Source: a virus. From it: 64,000 nt of DNA. The stretch is from positions 1 through 64,000 of IMG/VR virus record IMGVR_UViG_3300032323_000793. One strand, 5' to 3'. Position 1 is the first letter of the stretch. Every line of letters starts with the position of its first letter. Below, in pieces: positions 17,352-25,403 of the stretch. The translations under genes were made by a program, and so were the position numbers. A model generated the notes under the pieces. It had not been told where the DNA came from and did not search any database. It was given only the letters and a program-made list of their open reading frames with translations.

Positions 17352-17582
17352 ATGAAAAATATTATTTTTGCAGCAGGTCTAGCATTAGCAGTAGCATATC
17401 CTGCATATGCTAATAATCACGATAAAAAAGAAGCAGAAACTGTAAAGGTATGTGTTGATATACAAGGCAAAGATGGCAAGCCTATAATCGATCCAAAAAC
17501 CAAAAAACCAAAACAGGACTGCAAGGAAGTAAAAAAGCACAAGAAACACGAAGGAACAGCAGTACCTGAAAAGAAAAAATAA
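17352..17582 (+). CDS. Secreted lysine-rich small protein
   Basis: 76 residues with a classical signal peptide (KNIIFAAGLALAVAYPAYA, cleavage after AYA near residue 20). The mature part is about one third lysine (DPKTKKPKQDCKEVKKHKKH) with two cysteines that could form a disulfide. Ribosome site AAGGAG. No known family. A periplasmic, highly basic peptide might bind lipopolysaccharide or peptidoglycan; this is a guess. Confidence 0.5.
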   Translation: MKNIIFAAGLALAVAYPAYANNHDKKEAETVKVCVDIQGKDGKPIIDPKTKKPKQDCKEVKKHKKHEGTAVPEKKK

Positions 17583-17606
17583 TCCTTCACTGCTTTCATA
17601 TTAAAT

Positions 17607-17638
17607 AAAAAGGCCACTTAAGGCCTTTTTATTTTTTT
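17607..17638 (+). terminator. Rho-independent terminator
   Basis: Arms AAAAAGGCC (17607-17615) and GGCCTTTTT (17622-17630) form a 9-bp stem with a 6-base loop, followed by TTTTTTT at 17632-17638. It ends the small membrane-protein operon just before the J-protein gene. The A-rich left arm could allow weak function in the opposite direction. Confidence 0.8.
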
Positions 17639-17641
17639 AAT

Positions 17642-18487
17642 ATGGACTATTATTCTACTTTAGGTTTAAATCGAAATGCATCTCAAGAAGAGATAAAGAA
17701 AGCCTACCGTAAGATGGCTATGCAACATCACCCTGACCGAGGCGGTGATGAAAAGAAATTCAAGCAAATCTCAGAGGCTTACGAGATCCTTAGCGATCCT
17801 CAGAAAAAACAAATGATTGATATGGGCGTTGATCCCAAAGCACAACAGCACCACGGCGGCTTTGGACAAAGCGGACCTTTTGAATTCCACTTTGGCACAA
17901 ATAATTTTGATGACATATTTGGTAATTTTGGATTCGGCGGCTTTCAACAAAGACACGCACATCGCAATAAAACAATAAGTTTAGTTGTTGATCTAACTCT
18001 AGAAGATGTTCTTAACGGCAAAAATCTTGACGCCGAAGTCGCTATACCCGGCGGCAGAAAGAAAATTATTAACATTGCTATTCCAGCAGGTATAGAAGAA
18101 GGACAACAGATTAGGTATCAGGGCATGGGTGACAACAGTGTACCTAACATACCTGCAGGCGATCTAATAGTAAATGTTAGAATTATTCCGCATCGCACAT
18201 ACAGACGAGAAGGCGATAATATTGTAGTAGAAAAGTATATTTCAGTTTGGGATGCTTTGCTAGGAACAAAAATAGACATCAACACATTAGATAATAAATC
18301 ATTAGAAATAACAGTTCCGTCTGGTAGTCAACCAGAAACTGTTTTAAGTTGCCGTAATGAAGGATTACCTAATATGCGTAGCAAACTTCGCGGTAACTTA
18401 TTGGTAAAAATTAAAATAAAAATACCAAAAATTACAAATAAAAATCATTTAGATATCATACAACAATTAAAAGACAATGGATTATAA
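17642..18487 (+). CDS. DnaJ/CbpA-type J-domain co-chaperone
   Basis: 281 residues. J-domain at 1-68 with the HPD motif at 30-32 (HHPDRGG); a Gly/Phe-rich linker about 73-113; then the two C-terminal substrate-binding beta domains (starting [20 protein letters not shown]). No zinc-finger cysteines, so it is the type II (CbpA-like) class. It would stimulate host DnaK. There is no clear ribosome site before the ATG, since the upstream bases belong to the terminator; the J-domain begins right at this ATG. Overlaps the deformylase gene by 11 bases. Confidence 0.85.
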   Translation: MDYYSTLGLNRNASQEEIKKAYRKMAMQHHPDRGGDEKKFKQISEAYEILSDPQKKQMIDMGVDPKAQQHHGGFGQSGPFEFHFGTNNFDDIFGNFGFGGFQQRHAHRNKTISLVVDLTLEDVLNGKNLDAEVAIPGGRKKIINIAIPAGIEEGQQIRYQGMGDNSVPNIPAGDLIVNVRIIPHRTYRREGDNIVVEKYISVWDALLGTKIDINTLDNKSLEITVPSGSQPETVLSCRNEGLPNMRSKLRGNLLVKIKIKIPKITNKNHLDIIQQLKDNGL

Positions 18488-18971
18488 TCTAGGATTACAT
18501 TCAAGTTTACAACAGATCAGCGATCCTTGGGACTTTGCATCGGACGGCGATGCAGAAAAAATAGAACACGACATGTGTTACTTTATGATGAAGCACATGG
18601 GTATAGGTTTAGCGGCTAATCAAATTGGATTAACAAAACAAGTATTTGTTATGGGTAGCGAAAACATTCCCGGTTTTCCAAAACCATTTGCTGTCTTTAA
18701 TCCCAAGATAATATCTTCGAGTGACGATACAGAATTATTCAAAGAAGGCTGTTTGAGTTTTCCAGGACTATGGTTGAATATTAAAAGACCTAAAAAGATT
18801 TTAGTTGAATATCAAAACAGTCGAGGAGATATTATAGAAGCAGAAATGGATGGTCTAGTGGCCAGATGTTTTCAACATGAATTTGATCATCTCATTGGCA
18901 CATGTTTTGTTGACATAGTAAGTCCTATGAAGTTACAATTAGCAATGCAGAAATTAAGGAAACAAAAATAA
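18477..18971 (+). CDS. def: Peptide deformylase
   Basis: 164 residues with all three family motifs: [10 protein letters not shown] at 42-51, EGCLSFP at 90-96 (metal ligand C92) and HEFDH at 134-138 (metal ligands H134, H138, catalytic E135). Removes the formyl group from new proteins. Phage copies are known in marine phages and are thought to support high translation loads. Overlaps the J-protein upstream and the Clp gene downstream by one base, forming a tight proteostasis unit. Confidence 0.92.
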   Translation: MDYNLGLHSSLQQISDPWDFASDGDAEKIEHDMCYFMMKHMGIGLAANQIGLTKQVFVMGSENIPGFPKPFAVFNPKIISSSDDTELFKEGCLSFPGLWLNIKRPKKILVEYQNSRGDIIEAEMDGLVARCFQHEFDHLIGTCFVDIVSPMKLQLAMQKLRKQK

Positions 18972-21301
18972 TGATAGAACCTAGTCAGCACCTGCAGAAT
19001 ATTTTTAATCATGCAGTTGAAGTAGCCAAAGAACTTAATCACGAATATATTACTGTGGAACATCTAGTCTACAGTATTATGTGTGATCAAGAATCGTTTG
19101 ATATGGTTTCCAATTTTGGAGCCAATGCTAATTTTATTAAAACCAATATAGATCACTATTTAAAAAACAATCTTAAAGAGATCTCTTCTGCTACACAAGT
19201 TGAAAAACCAAAAAAAACTACCAGTGTAGAAAGAGTATTAAATCGTTGCTTTACACAAGTATTGTTTAGTGGTCGTCAGCGTATGGAAGTTGCTGACGTA
19301 ATCATTAGTGTATTGGCTGAGAAGAATTCTTTTGGTTATTACTTTTTAAACAAAGGCGGGTTAACCAAAGAAAAATTTGTAAAATATTTCCAGGAAAACA
19401 TTGTTATAGAAGAAGAACAAGAAAGCATACCTGTGGCTACAAACAATCAAATAGAAAGAATTTTAAATCAATTTTGTACAAATTTAAGTTTACAGGCTAA
19501 ACAAAGAAAAATAGATCCTGTAATTGGCAGAGACGAAGAATTAGAAAAGATTCAACTAATCTTAGCAAGACGTAACAAATGTAATGCATTGTTAGTAGGC
19601 GAGCCAGGAGTAGGAAAAACTGCTATTGCTGAAGGTCTGGCTAGAAAAATCTTTGAAAAGAAAGTTCCTAAGTTTATTCAGGACCACACTGTGTACACTC
19701 TAGATATTTCTGCACTATTGGCTGGAAGTAAGTATCGAGGCGATTTTGAAGAACGTATCAAAGCGGTATTCGCGGCTTTAGAGAAAAAAGGTAAAGTTAT
19801 TATCTTTATTGACGAAGCACATATGATGCAAGGAGCAGGTGCTGCCAATCAAAGCAGCAACGACATGAGCAACATGTTAAAACCTATTCTTACTAAAAAG
19901 TCTATGAAATTGATTGCTTCAACTACTTGGGAAGAGTATCGTAAGCACTTTGAAAAGGATCGTGCCCTAATGCGCAGATTCCAACGTGTTACTGTTGACG
20001 AGCCTAGTGAGGAAGTATCAATTAAAATTCTCAAAGGTCTCAAGAAATATTACGAAAAACATCACGAAGTTAAAATTACTGATGCTGCCATTGAGCAAGC
20101 AGTAAAACTATCAGTGAAGTACATGAGTGACAAAAAACTTCCAGATAAGGCTATTGACATCCTAGATTGTGCTGCGGCTCGATATAAACTCAAAGACGAA
20201 GAAACCATGGAAGGTGTTGAACAAATAGTCGATATTGAACAAGTTTCATATGAACTCAGTAAAATGATCAACATGCCTTTAGAAATTGTAGCACAGAAAG
20301 AAAGCAAAAATCTTTCCGATTTAGAAGGCAATATGAAAACAGCAGTGCTAGGACAAGACAAGGCTGTAGATACTCTGTTAGATAAAATATTTGTAAGTCA
20401 AGCAGGTATGAAATCTCCCAATAAACCCATTGGAGCATTTTTATTCCTAGGTCCTACTGGTTGTGGTAAGACTGAAACTGCTAAACAACTATCTGAAAAG
20501 ATGGGTATGCAACTAGTTAGATTTGATATGAGCGAGTATCAAGAAAAACACAGTGTAGCAAGATTGATTGGCGCACCTCCGGGCTATGTTGGTTACGAGG
20601 ATAACGCTGGACAACTAATCACTAAATTGCAGGAACACCCTAATTGTGTGTTGCTGTTGGACGAAATTGAAAAATCTCATCCAGATGTGTCAAACATCTT
20701 ACTGCAATTTATGGATAACGGTTTTGTAACTGGATCTAACGGTAAACAAGCAGACGGTCGTAATTGTATTTTGATTATGACATCTAATCTAGGTGCTAGA
20801 GACAATGAAAATAATACCATAGGTTTTGGTGAATTAGAACGAGAAGGCGAAGACGACAAAGCCATCAAGAAATTTTTTCCACCAGAATTCCGCAATCGTT
20901 TAGATGCTGTGGTTAAGTTTAACAAACTAAGTTTTGAAACTGTAGAAAAAATTGTTCAGAAGTTTATCAACGAACTAAATTCTCAACTCAAAGACAAAAA
21001 TATTGAAATTGTTCCTAGTGAAGAATCTGTTAAATGGCTTGCAGAAAACGGTTACGACAAAAAGATGGGTGCTCGTCCGTTGGCACGTTTAATCGATAAC
21101 AAAGTTAAATCACCATTAAGTCGAAGAGTATTGTTTGGCGATCTTGTAAATGGCGGCAATGTTCATGTAGTATTATCAGGAAATGATCTTCAATTTGATA
21201 TTACTGAACGGGCAAAACCATTAACTAAACAAGAAAGAAAAGCATTAAAGAGAGGTATTCCTTTGCCTCTAACAGAACCAGTCACTGATGTACAAGAGTA
21301 A
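18971..21301 (+). CDS. ClpA-like AAA+ unfoldase
   Basis: 776 residues. Clp N-domain about 1-145; first AAA+ module with Walker A GEPGVGKT (210-217) and Walker B FIDEAH (279-284); second module with Walker A GPTGCGKT (494-501) and Walker B VLLLDEIE (560-567). There is no long coiled-coil middle domain as in ClpB, so it is ClpA-like. The tripeptide IGF at 617-619 sits where ClpA carries its IGL/IGF loop that docks on ClpP. This suggests it can feed substrates to host ClpP. The C-terminus is basic (LTKQERKALKRGIPLPLTEP). Confidence 0.88.
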   Translation: MIEPSQHLQNIFNHAVEVAKELNHEYITVEHLVYSIMCDQESFDMVSNFGANANFIKTNIDHYLKNNLKEISSATQVEKPKKTTSVERVLNRCFTQVLFSGRQRMEVADVIISVLAEKNSFGYYFLNKGGLTKEKFVKYFQENIVIEEEQESIPVATNNQIERILNQFCTNLSLQAKQRKIDPVIGRDEELEKIQLILARRNKCNALLVGEPGVGKTAIAEGLARKIFEKKVPKFIQDHTVYTLDISALLAGSKYRGDFEERIKAVFAALEKKGKVIIFIDEAHMMQGAGAANQSSNDMSNMLKPILTKKSMKLIASTTWEEYRKHFEKDRALMRRFQRVTVDEPSEEVSIKILKGLKKYYEKHHEVKITDAAIEQAVKLSVKYMSDKKLPDKAIDILDCAAARYKLKDEETMEGVEQIVDIEQVSYELSKMINMPLEIVAQKESKNLSDLEGNMKTAVLGQDKAVDTLLDKIFVSQAGMKSPNKPIGAFLFLGPTGCGKTETAKQLSEKMGMQLVRFDMSEYQEKHSVARLIGAPPGYVGYEDNAGQLITKLQEHPNCVLLLDEIEKSHPDVSNILLQFMDNGFVTGSNGKQADGRNCILIMTSNLGARDNENNTIGFGELEREGEDDKAIKKFFPPEFRNRLDAVVKFNKLSFETVEKIVQKFINELNSQLKDKNIEIVPSEESVKWLAENGYDKKMGARPLARLIDNKVKSPLSRRVLFGDLVNGGNVHVVLSGNDLQFDITERAKPLTKQERKALKRGIPLPLTEPVTDVQE

Positions 21302-21959
21302 TGTAACTAGAAAAAAATTCTACGGTAAATGGTTATACAAGGCTAGTCTTAGATTGCCTGGTATAGCCGTTCTACGGAATCATTCTTTAGATGATGTTGT
21401 TAATTTTTTAAGTCAAGAGCACTCTGAAGAAACTCTAAAATTACATTATTATCGAAAAGCCTATGCTAATCGAGATAATATCATAGATTTATGTTCATAT
21501 CTCTCTACACTAGATACTGCTGACTGGTCAAAAAGAATAGAAGTAAACAATCTAGATCTATATACTAACGATCAGACCATATACAACACAGTATGTGAGA
21601 AATTTAAACACATACTTTTGTTGTGCAGCGAGCCAGATCTATCTAGGTCGTTGGATTATGAAAATCAAAATCACATAGTTTGTAAAAAACTTCCCCACGA
21701 TCTCTATAGATATAAAATCTATCTAAAACCGCATAAGATGAAAAATGATAGATCAGGAAAACAAAATTACATAGACTGGTTAGGAACACAAAAAAATGTG
21801 TTAATCAGTGAATCAGTTAAGGATTGGTTTATACGCACTGATTGGAATTGGGATAGAAGATATATACTTGTTGAAGATCAACGAACTTTGTTGTTTTTAC
21901 ATATGCGCAGTCCCGAAGTCCTGGGCAAGGTTTACGAATACGTATTATCCGATAAATAA
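21288..21959 (+). CDS. Hypothetical protein
   Basis: 223 residues, not recognised. Basic N-terminus (YKSNVTRKKFYGKWLYKASL), then LPGIAVLRNHSLDDVVNFLS and a C-terminal segment (SVKDWFIRTDWNWDRRYILV, then EDQRTLLFLHMRSPEVLGKV). Two or three cysteines without a motif. No membrane segment. It overlaps the Clp gene by 14 bases, so it is probably co-translated and might serve as an adaptor for it; that is inference from position only. Confidence 0.45.
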   Translation: MYKSNVTRKKFYGKWLYKASLRLPGIAVLRNHSLDDVVNFLSQEHSEETLKLHYYRKAYANRDNIIDLCSYLSTLDTADWSKRIEVNNLDLYTNDQTIYNTVCEKFKHILLLCSEPDLSRSLDYENQNHIVCKKLPHDLYRYKIYLKPHKMKNDRSGKQNYIDWLGTQKNVLISESVKDWFIRTDWNWDRRYILVEDQRTLLFLHMRSPEVLGKVYEYVLSDK

Positions 21960-21962
21960 GAG

Positions 21963-22331
21963 ATGCCCACTGAAAACACAATCTTATTGTCAAATGTAAC
22001 TGCAGAAGCAGGCAACGCTGATTTTTCCTACGGATCTAAGAAAAAAGCCTCAGGATATCACCAAAGCGGCGATGCTGTTCATACTGCTATCTATACTGTT
22101 AATAGTTTCTCAGGCACAATCAAGTTACAAGGAACTCTTAATCTCTATCCTGGGGATAACGACTGGGTTGACATCGTCAATACACAGATAGGTGATGACA
22201 GTTCCAGTGTTGGCGGAGTGCATGGTCAAAACTATTCAATTTCACGCAATTTTGTAGGTAATTTTGTATGGGTTCGCGCTGCATACAATCTACAAGACGG
22301 TACCATAGTAGATCTTCGGTTTAATTACTAA
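21963..22331 (+). CDS. Small beta-rich virion-like protein
   Basis: 122 residues. Beta-strand rich (TILLSNVTAEAGNADFSYGS, SGTIKLQGTLNLYPGDNDWV, NFVGNFVWVRAAYNLQDGTI) with no enzyme motif or cysteine. Composition (Ser, Gly, Asn, Asp) fits an exposed virion protein such as a decoration or fibre-associated protein. It comes right before a late-type promoter and the capsid-tagged operon. Family not firmly recognised. Confidence 0.5.
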   Translation: MPTENTILLSNVTAEAGNADFSYGSKKKASGYHQSGDAVHTAIYTVNSFSGTIKLQGTLNLYPGDNDWVDIVNTQIGDDSSSVGGVHGQNYSISRNFVGNFVWVRAAYNLQDGTIVDLRFNY

Positions 22332-22343
22332 GATAGTAGTCAC

Positions 22344-22351
22344 GATAAATA
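22344..22351 (+). promoter_or_regulatory. T4-type late promoter (GATAAATA)
   Basis: GATAAATA is one base from the T4 late consensus. It lies 25 bases upstream of the ATG at 22376 and 13 bases after the stop of the previous gene. It would drive the operon of capsid-tagged proteins up to the terminator at 27677. Confidence 0.6.
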
Positions 22352-22375
22352 CAGTATTGCCCCACGAGGAATACT

Positions 22376-23125
22376 ATGAGAGACCTATTATCTAAATTAG
22401 ATGCACTAGTCAGTGAAACAGCACTTAAAGATCCTGCAGATCTAGCAGCCAAGCGCAAAGCACTAGATGATTTAGAATCAGATCCCGTGGCTTCAAAGGA
22501 TCCTGAAATTTCAGCCGCTATTGATCAGCGTAGAGTAGATCTAGAAAAAGAAGCCGAATCTAAGGGATTCACAGAAAACGAAGATGTATACCAAGTTGGG
22601 GACTCCTTCGGTATTAGTTTTTCTGAAGATTTTGAAATTGAAACAGAGATTGTTGATATCGTAGAAGACGGTATCGTAGTAGAATTAGATGAATATTCTT
22701 TAAATTACATTACCAACGAAGGTTTGTCATTTGAAGATGCGCAATTAGACGAAGAAAAACAAAAAGGTGTTGATGGCAAAGCCTGTTGGAAAGGCTACAA
22801 GCGCATGGGCACTAAACAAAAGGGCGGTAAGACTGTAGACAACTGTGTCAAGATGGGTGAAGACCTAGAAGAAGATCAAACAGACGAAGCCAAATATCAA
22901 GGTCGTGAAGTACCGTTAGGTAAGAAGATGGCCGGCGATGTTAAAAAATCAAAAGTATATGTACGCAAGCCAAACGGTAACATTGTCAAAGTAAACTTTG
23001 GCGATAAAAAAATGCGTATTAAGAAATCTAATCCTAAAAGACGCAAGTCATTTAGAGCACGTCATAACTGCAAGAATCCAGGTCCACGTTGGAAAGCACG
23101 TTATTGGTCTTGTAGGAGTTGGTAA
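22376..23125 (+). CDS. Capsid-associated protein with DUF5872-like C-terminus
   Basis: 249 residues. Acidic helical N-terminal half (DLLSKLDALVSETALKDPAD), a central GKACWKGYKRMGTKQKGGKT segment often seen in phage structural proteins, and a very basic C-terminus (about 180-249: KKSKVYVRKPNGNIVKVNFG then FRARHNCKNPGPRWKARYWS) that matches my memory of DUF5872. The basic tail suggests DNA contact. The N-terminal LVSE could be a prohead-protease site. First gene of the late operon. Confidence 0.6.
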   Translation: MRDLLSKLDALVSETALKDPADLAAKRKALDDLESDPVASKDPEISAAIDQRRVDLEKEAESKGFTENEDVYQVGDSFGISFSEDFEIETEIVDIVEDGIVVELDEYSLNYITNEGLSFEDAQLDEEKQKGVDGKACWKGYKRMGTKQKGGKTVDNCVKMGEDLEEDQTDEAKYQGREVPLGKKMAGDVKKSKVYVRKPNGNIVKVNFGDKKMRIKKSNPKRRKSFRARHNCKNPGPRWKARYWSCRSW

Positions 23126-23460
23126 TGTTACTAAGAGAAATGTTTAGCCCTATTGGGGCACCTAAAGACGAAGAGCAAGACATTAATTGGCTTGAAGATC
23201 TCAAATTCTTCATGGACAACGATGATCAAATGCTGAATCAGTTTTTCTTTCCAGCAGTAAAAAAACACAAAGATCACAAAGGTAATCCTGACGCATATAA
23301 ATTATATGTACATCCTTTAATGAGATGCAAAGAGGCCTATTGTGAAAAGTTTGAGATTGAAAAACCTGAATTAAAATTTCCTAAAGAAAAAATTATAGAA
23401 TTAGCCAAGTATATTGCTAATGAGCAAGAACAGTTTTTAGAAAAAGGCGATTACAATTAA
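23125..23460 (+). CDS. Hypothetical protein with MLLRE-type N-terminus
   Basis: 111 residues from ATG at 23125, which overlaps the upstream TAA (TAATG); a TTG 6 bases earlier also exists. Starts MLLREMFSPIGAP, much like the next gene (MLLRELFEAEGK), so both may carry the same targeting tag. The rest is helical and charged (LKFPKEKIIELAKYIANEQE). Function unknown. Its stop overlaps the next ATG by one base. Confidence 0.5.
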   Translation: MLLREMFSPIGAPKDEEQDINWLEDLKFFMDNDDQMLNQFFFPAVKKHKDHKGNPDAYKLYVHPLMRCKEAYCEKFEIEKPELKFPKEKIIELAKYIANEQEQFLEKGDYN

Positions 23461-24779
23461 TGCTGTTAAGAGAGTTATTCGAAGCCGAAGGTAAACATGC
23501 AACGTTCTGCTTCGGCAGAATGAATCCTCCCACGATAGGTCATGCTAAAGTTTTTGAAACTATGGCTGGACAAGGTGGAGATTATTTTATTTTTGTAAGC
23601 CAGAGTCAAGATAAAAAAGAAAATCCTTTAGACTACAGTACAAAAATTAAATTTATAAAGGCCATACATAAAGAATATGCTAGTCATGTTATAGAAGACA
23701 GTGGTATTAACACTGTGGTTAAGGCAGCCAGTTATCTTTATGACCAAGGATATAGAGATGTTACGTTTGTTGCAGGCAGTGATAGATTAGAACAATTTAA
23801 AAAATTACTGACTCAGTACAACGGAGTAGAAGGCAAAGCACATGGATTTTATAAATTTGATGTTTTAGATTTCGTTAGCAGTGGTGAACGTGAAGATGGT
23901 GCAGAAGGTGTTGCAGGTGTAAGTGCTTCTGGTGCTAGGCTTGCGGCAGCAAATAATGATCTCGAATCATTTAAAAAGGCCACTGGTGCTGGAGAAATGG
24001 CACAATCAATGTTTGATGCTGTTCGTAAAGGCATGGGAATTTCTGAAAATTTAGAAATTAACGAACTGGCCGACGAAGAAGAATATTACAAATTTATTGT
24101 AGGAAAATTAAAATTAGGAAGAATACTAACTAAAAGAGAACAAGAATTTGTCAAAACCTACAGATTGATGCACAAAACAGAGAGCACCGATATGAAAGCA
24201 AAAGAATTTATACCAGCAAGTAAACCTAGAAACTTTGTAGCAAAGAATCAACAGACTGCAGGTGCTGGCGCACACAAAGATAAGAAACGTGCTGAGAAGC
24301 AAGGTGATGTTAAGCACAAGCAGAAACAGTTCGAACAGAGTACGGTGGAGGCGGAGAATATTGGTCAACAAATGGCCAACGACGGCGTCACTTACAGTCC
24401 AGAAAAAGAAAATGAAATTATTGACCTAATGGCTCAATATATGCAAAAAGCAGGCATGAGTCCGAAACAAATTCGTTATCTATTAAGTTACGACGAAGAC
24501 TATGTTTCTGATCAACTAGCATTCCTTCCTAGAAAAGATATGAACGAAAGAGTAAGAGATCCAGAAGATTGGGATGAGGGCAATACGGAACCGCCTAATA
24601 ACTTTGCCGTATATATTAACGGTAAGAAGTGGAAAGTATTTAAGGGTCGTGGTCAGTTTGCTGACGACTACAAAGAAAGAGATCACTATCGCCAGTTGCA
24701 GAGTTGGGCTCAGCAAAAATCTGCCCAGACTGGCAAGAAGTGGGAAGTTTCTATTACCGGTGAAGCACCTACAGCATAA
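23460..24779 (+). CDS. Cytidylyltransferase-like nucleotidyltransferase with capsid-targeting-like N-terminus
   Basis: 439 residues. N-terminal tag MLLRELFE, with LFE as a possible prohead-protease site. Residues 14-190 form a nucleotidyltransferase domain: FCFGRMNPPTIGHAKVFETM with TIGH as the (H/T)xGH motif, VTFVAGSDRLEQF, and a GVSASGARLAA stretch at the ISSTxIR position. The last 240 residues are helical and basic with a C-terminal module (NEPPNNFAVYINGKKWKVFK-like; WEVSITGEAP). It may adenylylate or cytidylylate a small substrate, perhaps NMN-like; the target is unknown. If packaged, it would act early in infection. Confidence 0.7.
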   Translation: MLLRELFEAEGKHATFCFGRMNPPTIGHAKVFETMAGQGGDYFIFVSQSQDKKENPLDYSTKIKFIKAIHKEYASHVIEDSGINTVVKAASYLYDQGYRDVTFVAGSDRLEQFKKLLTQYNGVEGKAHGFYKFDVLDFVSSGEREDGAEGVAGVSASGARLAAANNDLESFKKATGAGEMAQSMFDAVRKGMGISENLEINELADEEEYYKFIVGKLKLGRILTKREQEFVKTYRLMHKTESTDMKAKEFIPASKPRNFVAKNQQTAGAGAHKDKKRAEKQGDVKHKQKQFEQSTVEAENIGQQMANDGVTYSPEKENEIIDLMAQYMQKAGMSPKQIRYLLSYDEDYVSDQLAFLPRKDMNERVRDPEDWDEGNTEPPNNFAVYINGKKWKVFKGRGQFADDYKERDHYRQLQSWAQQKSAQTGKKWEVSITGEAPTA

Positions 24780-25015
24780 TGGAACTATCAGAATTAAAAC
24801 GTCTTGCTGGTATAAACGAATTTAAGGGATACGTAAAATACGATCTTGTTAATCCGCTTGACGGTAGTAATGTTAGTATAACTGGCAACGAAAAACAACA
24901 GTTAGAAAAAAAACATAACATTAGGCCAGGAACACCTGAATGGTTTCAGTTATGGTTTAGTTTACCTTATATGACAGGCGAACGACCTGTAGGGGATAAA
25001 AAATGGTTGAGATAA
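24779..25015 (+). CDS. Small protein with LAGINE-type N-terminal tag
   Basis: 78 residues. Begins [17 protein letters not shown]; the (I)-N-E at 12-14 fits the (L/I)xE cleavage rule of T4-type prohead proteases. The rest ([40 protein letters not shown]) has no known motif. Overlaps the previous gene by one base and the next by 13. Likely a small internal head protein, by inference from the tag. Confidence 0.5.
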   Translation: MELSELKRLAGINEFKGYVKYDLVNPLDGSNVSITGNEKQQLEKKHNIRPGTPEWFQLWFSLPYMTGERPVGDKKWLR

Positions 25016-25329
25016 CAGACTCTGCTAGATCTAAAGTTATTGATCTTTTGCTAGAGGAAAATAATCCTAATTTGAAATTAAGAACATTTGTACAAGGTGG
25101 CGGGTGTTCTGGCTTTCAATATGGTTTTACCTTTGATGAAGAGCAGAACGAGGACGATTGGGAAATTCCTTTAGATGATAAATGGACAGTTGTAATAGAT
25201 TCAATGAGTATGCAGTACATGGATGGTGCAGTGATTGACTATCAAGAAGGTTTACATGGATCTAACTTTAGCATTAAAAATCCTAATGCGCAAACAACCT
25301 GCGGATGCGGTAGTAGTTTTTCAGTATGA
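25003..25329 (+). CDS. ErpA/IscA-type iron-sulfur cluster carrier
   Basis: 108 residues, collinear with bacterial ErpA (A-type carrier). Cluster cysteines C35 ([11 protein letters not shown]), C100 and C102 ([11 protein letters not shown]). The [14 protein letters not shown] and [18 protein letters not shown] segments match ErpA closely. It would deliver Fe-S clusters to target enzymes; the phage codes for many radical SAM proteins that need clusters. It lacks a capsid-tag N-terminus although it lies in the tagged operon. Likely a host-derived auxiliary gene. Confidence 0.88.
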   Translation: MVEITDSARSKVIDLLLEENNPNLKLRTFVQGGGCSGFQYGFTFDEEQNEDDWEIPLDDKWTVVIDSMSMQYMDGAVIDYQEGLHGSNFSIKNPNAQTTCGCGSSFSV

Positions 25330-25403
25330 ACCCGAACGATTATCCAGTGTACCCAGAGGATGACGGGTATGACACTCCAAAGAATCCTTATAGTCCAGTA
25401 TGA
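25326..25403 (+). CDS. 25-residue Tyr/Pro/Asp-rich micro-ORF
   Basis: ATG at 25326 overlaps the ErpA stop (ATGA) and its own stop at 25401-25403 overlaps the next ATG (ATGA), so it exactly bridges two genes with the same coupling overlaps used elsewhere. Peptide contains [20 protein letters not shown]. No homology judged. It may be a real peptide or just a translational bridge that carries ribosomes to the downstream gene. Confidence 0.45.
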   Translation: MNPNDYPVYPEDDGYDTPKNPYSPV

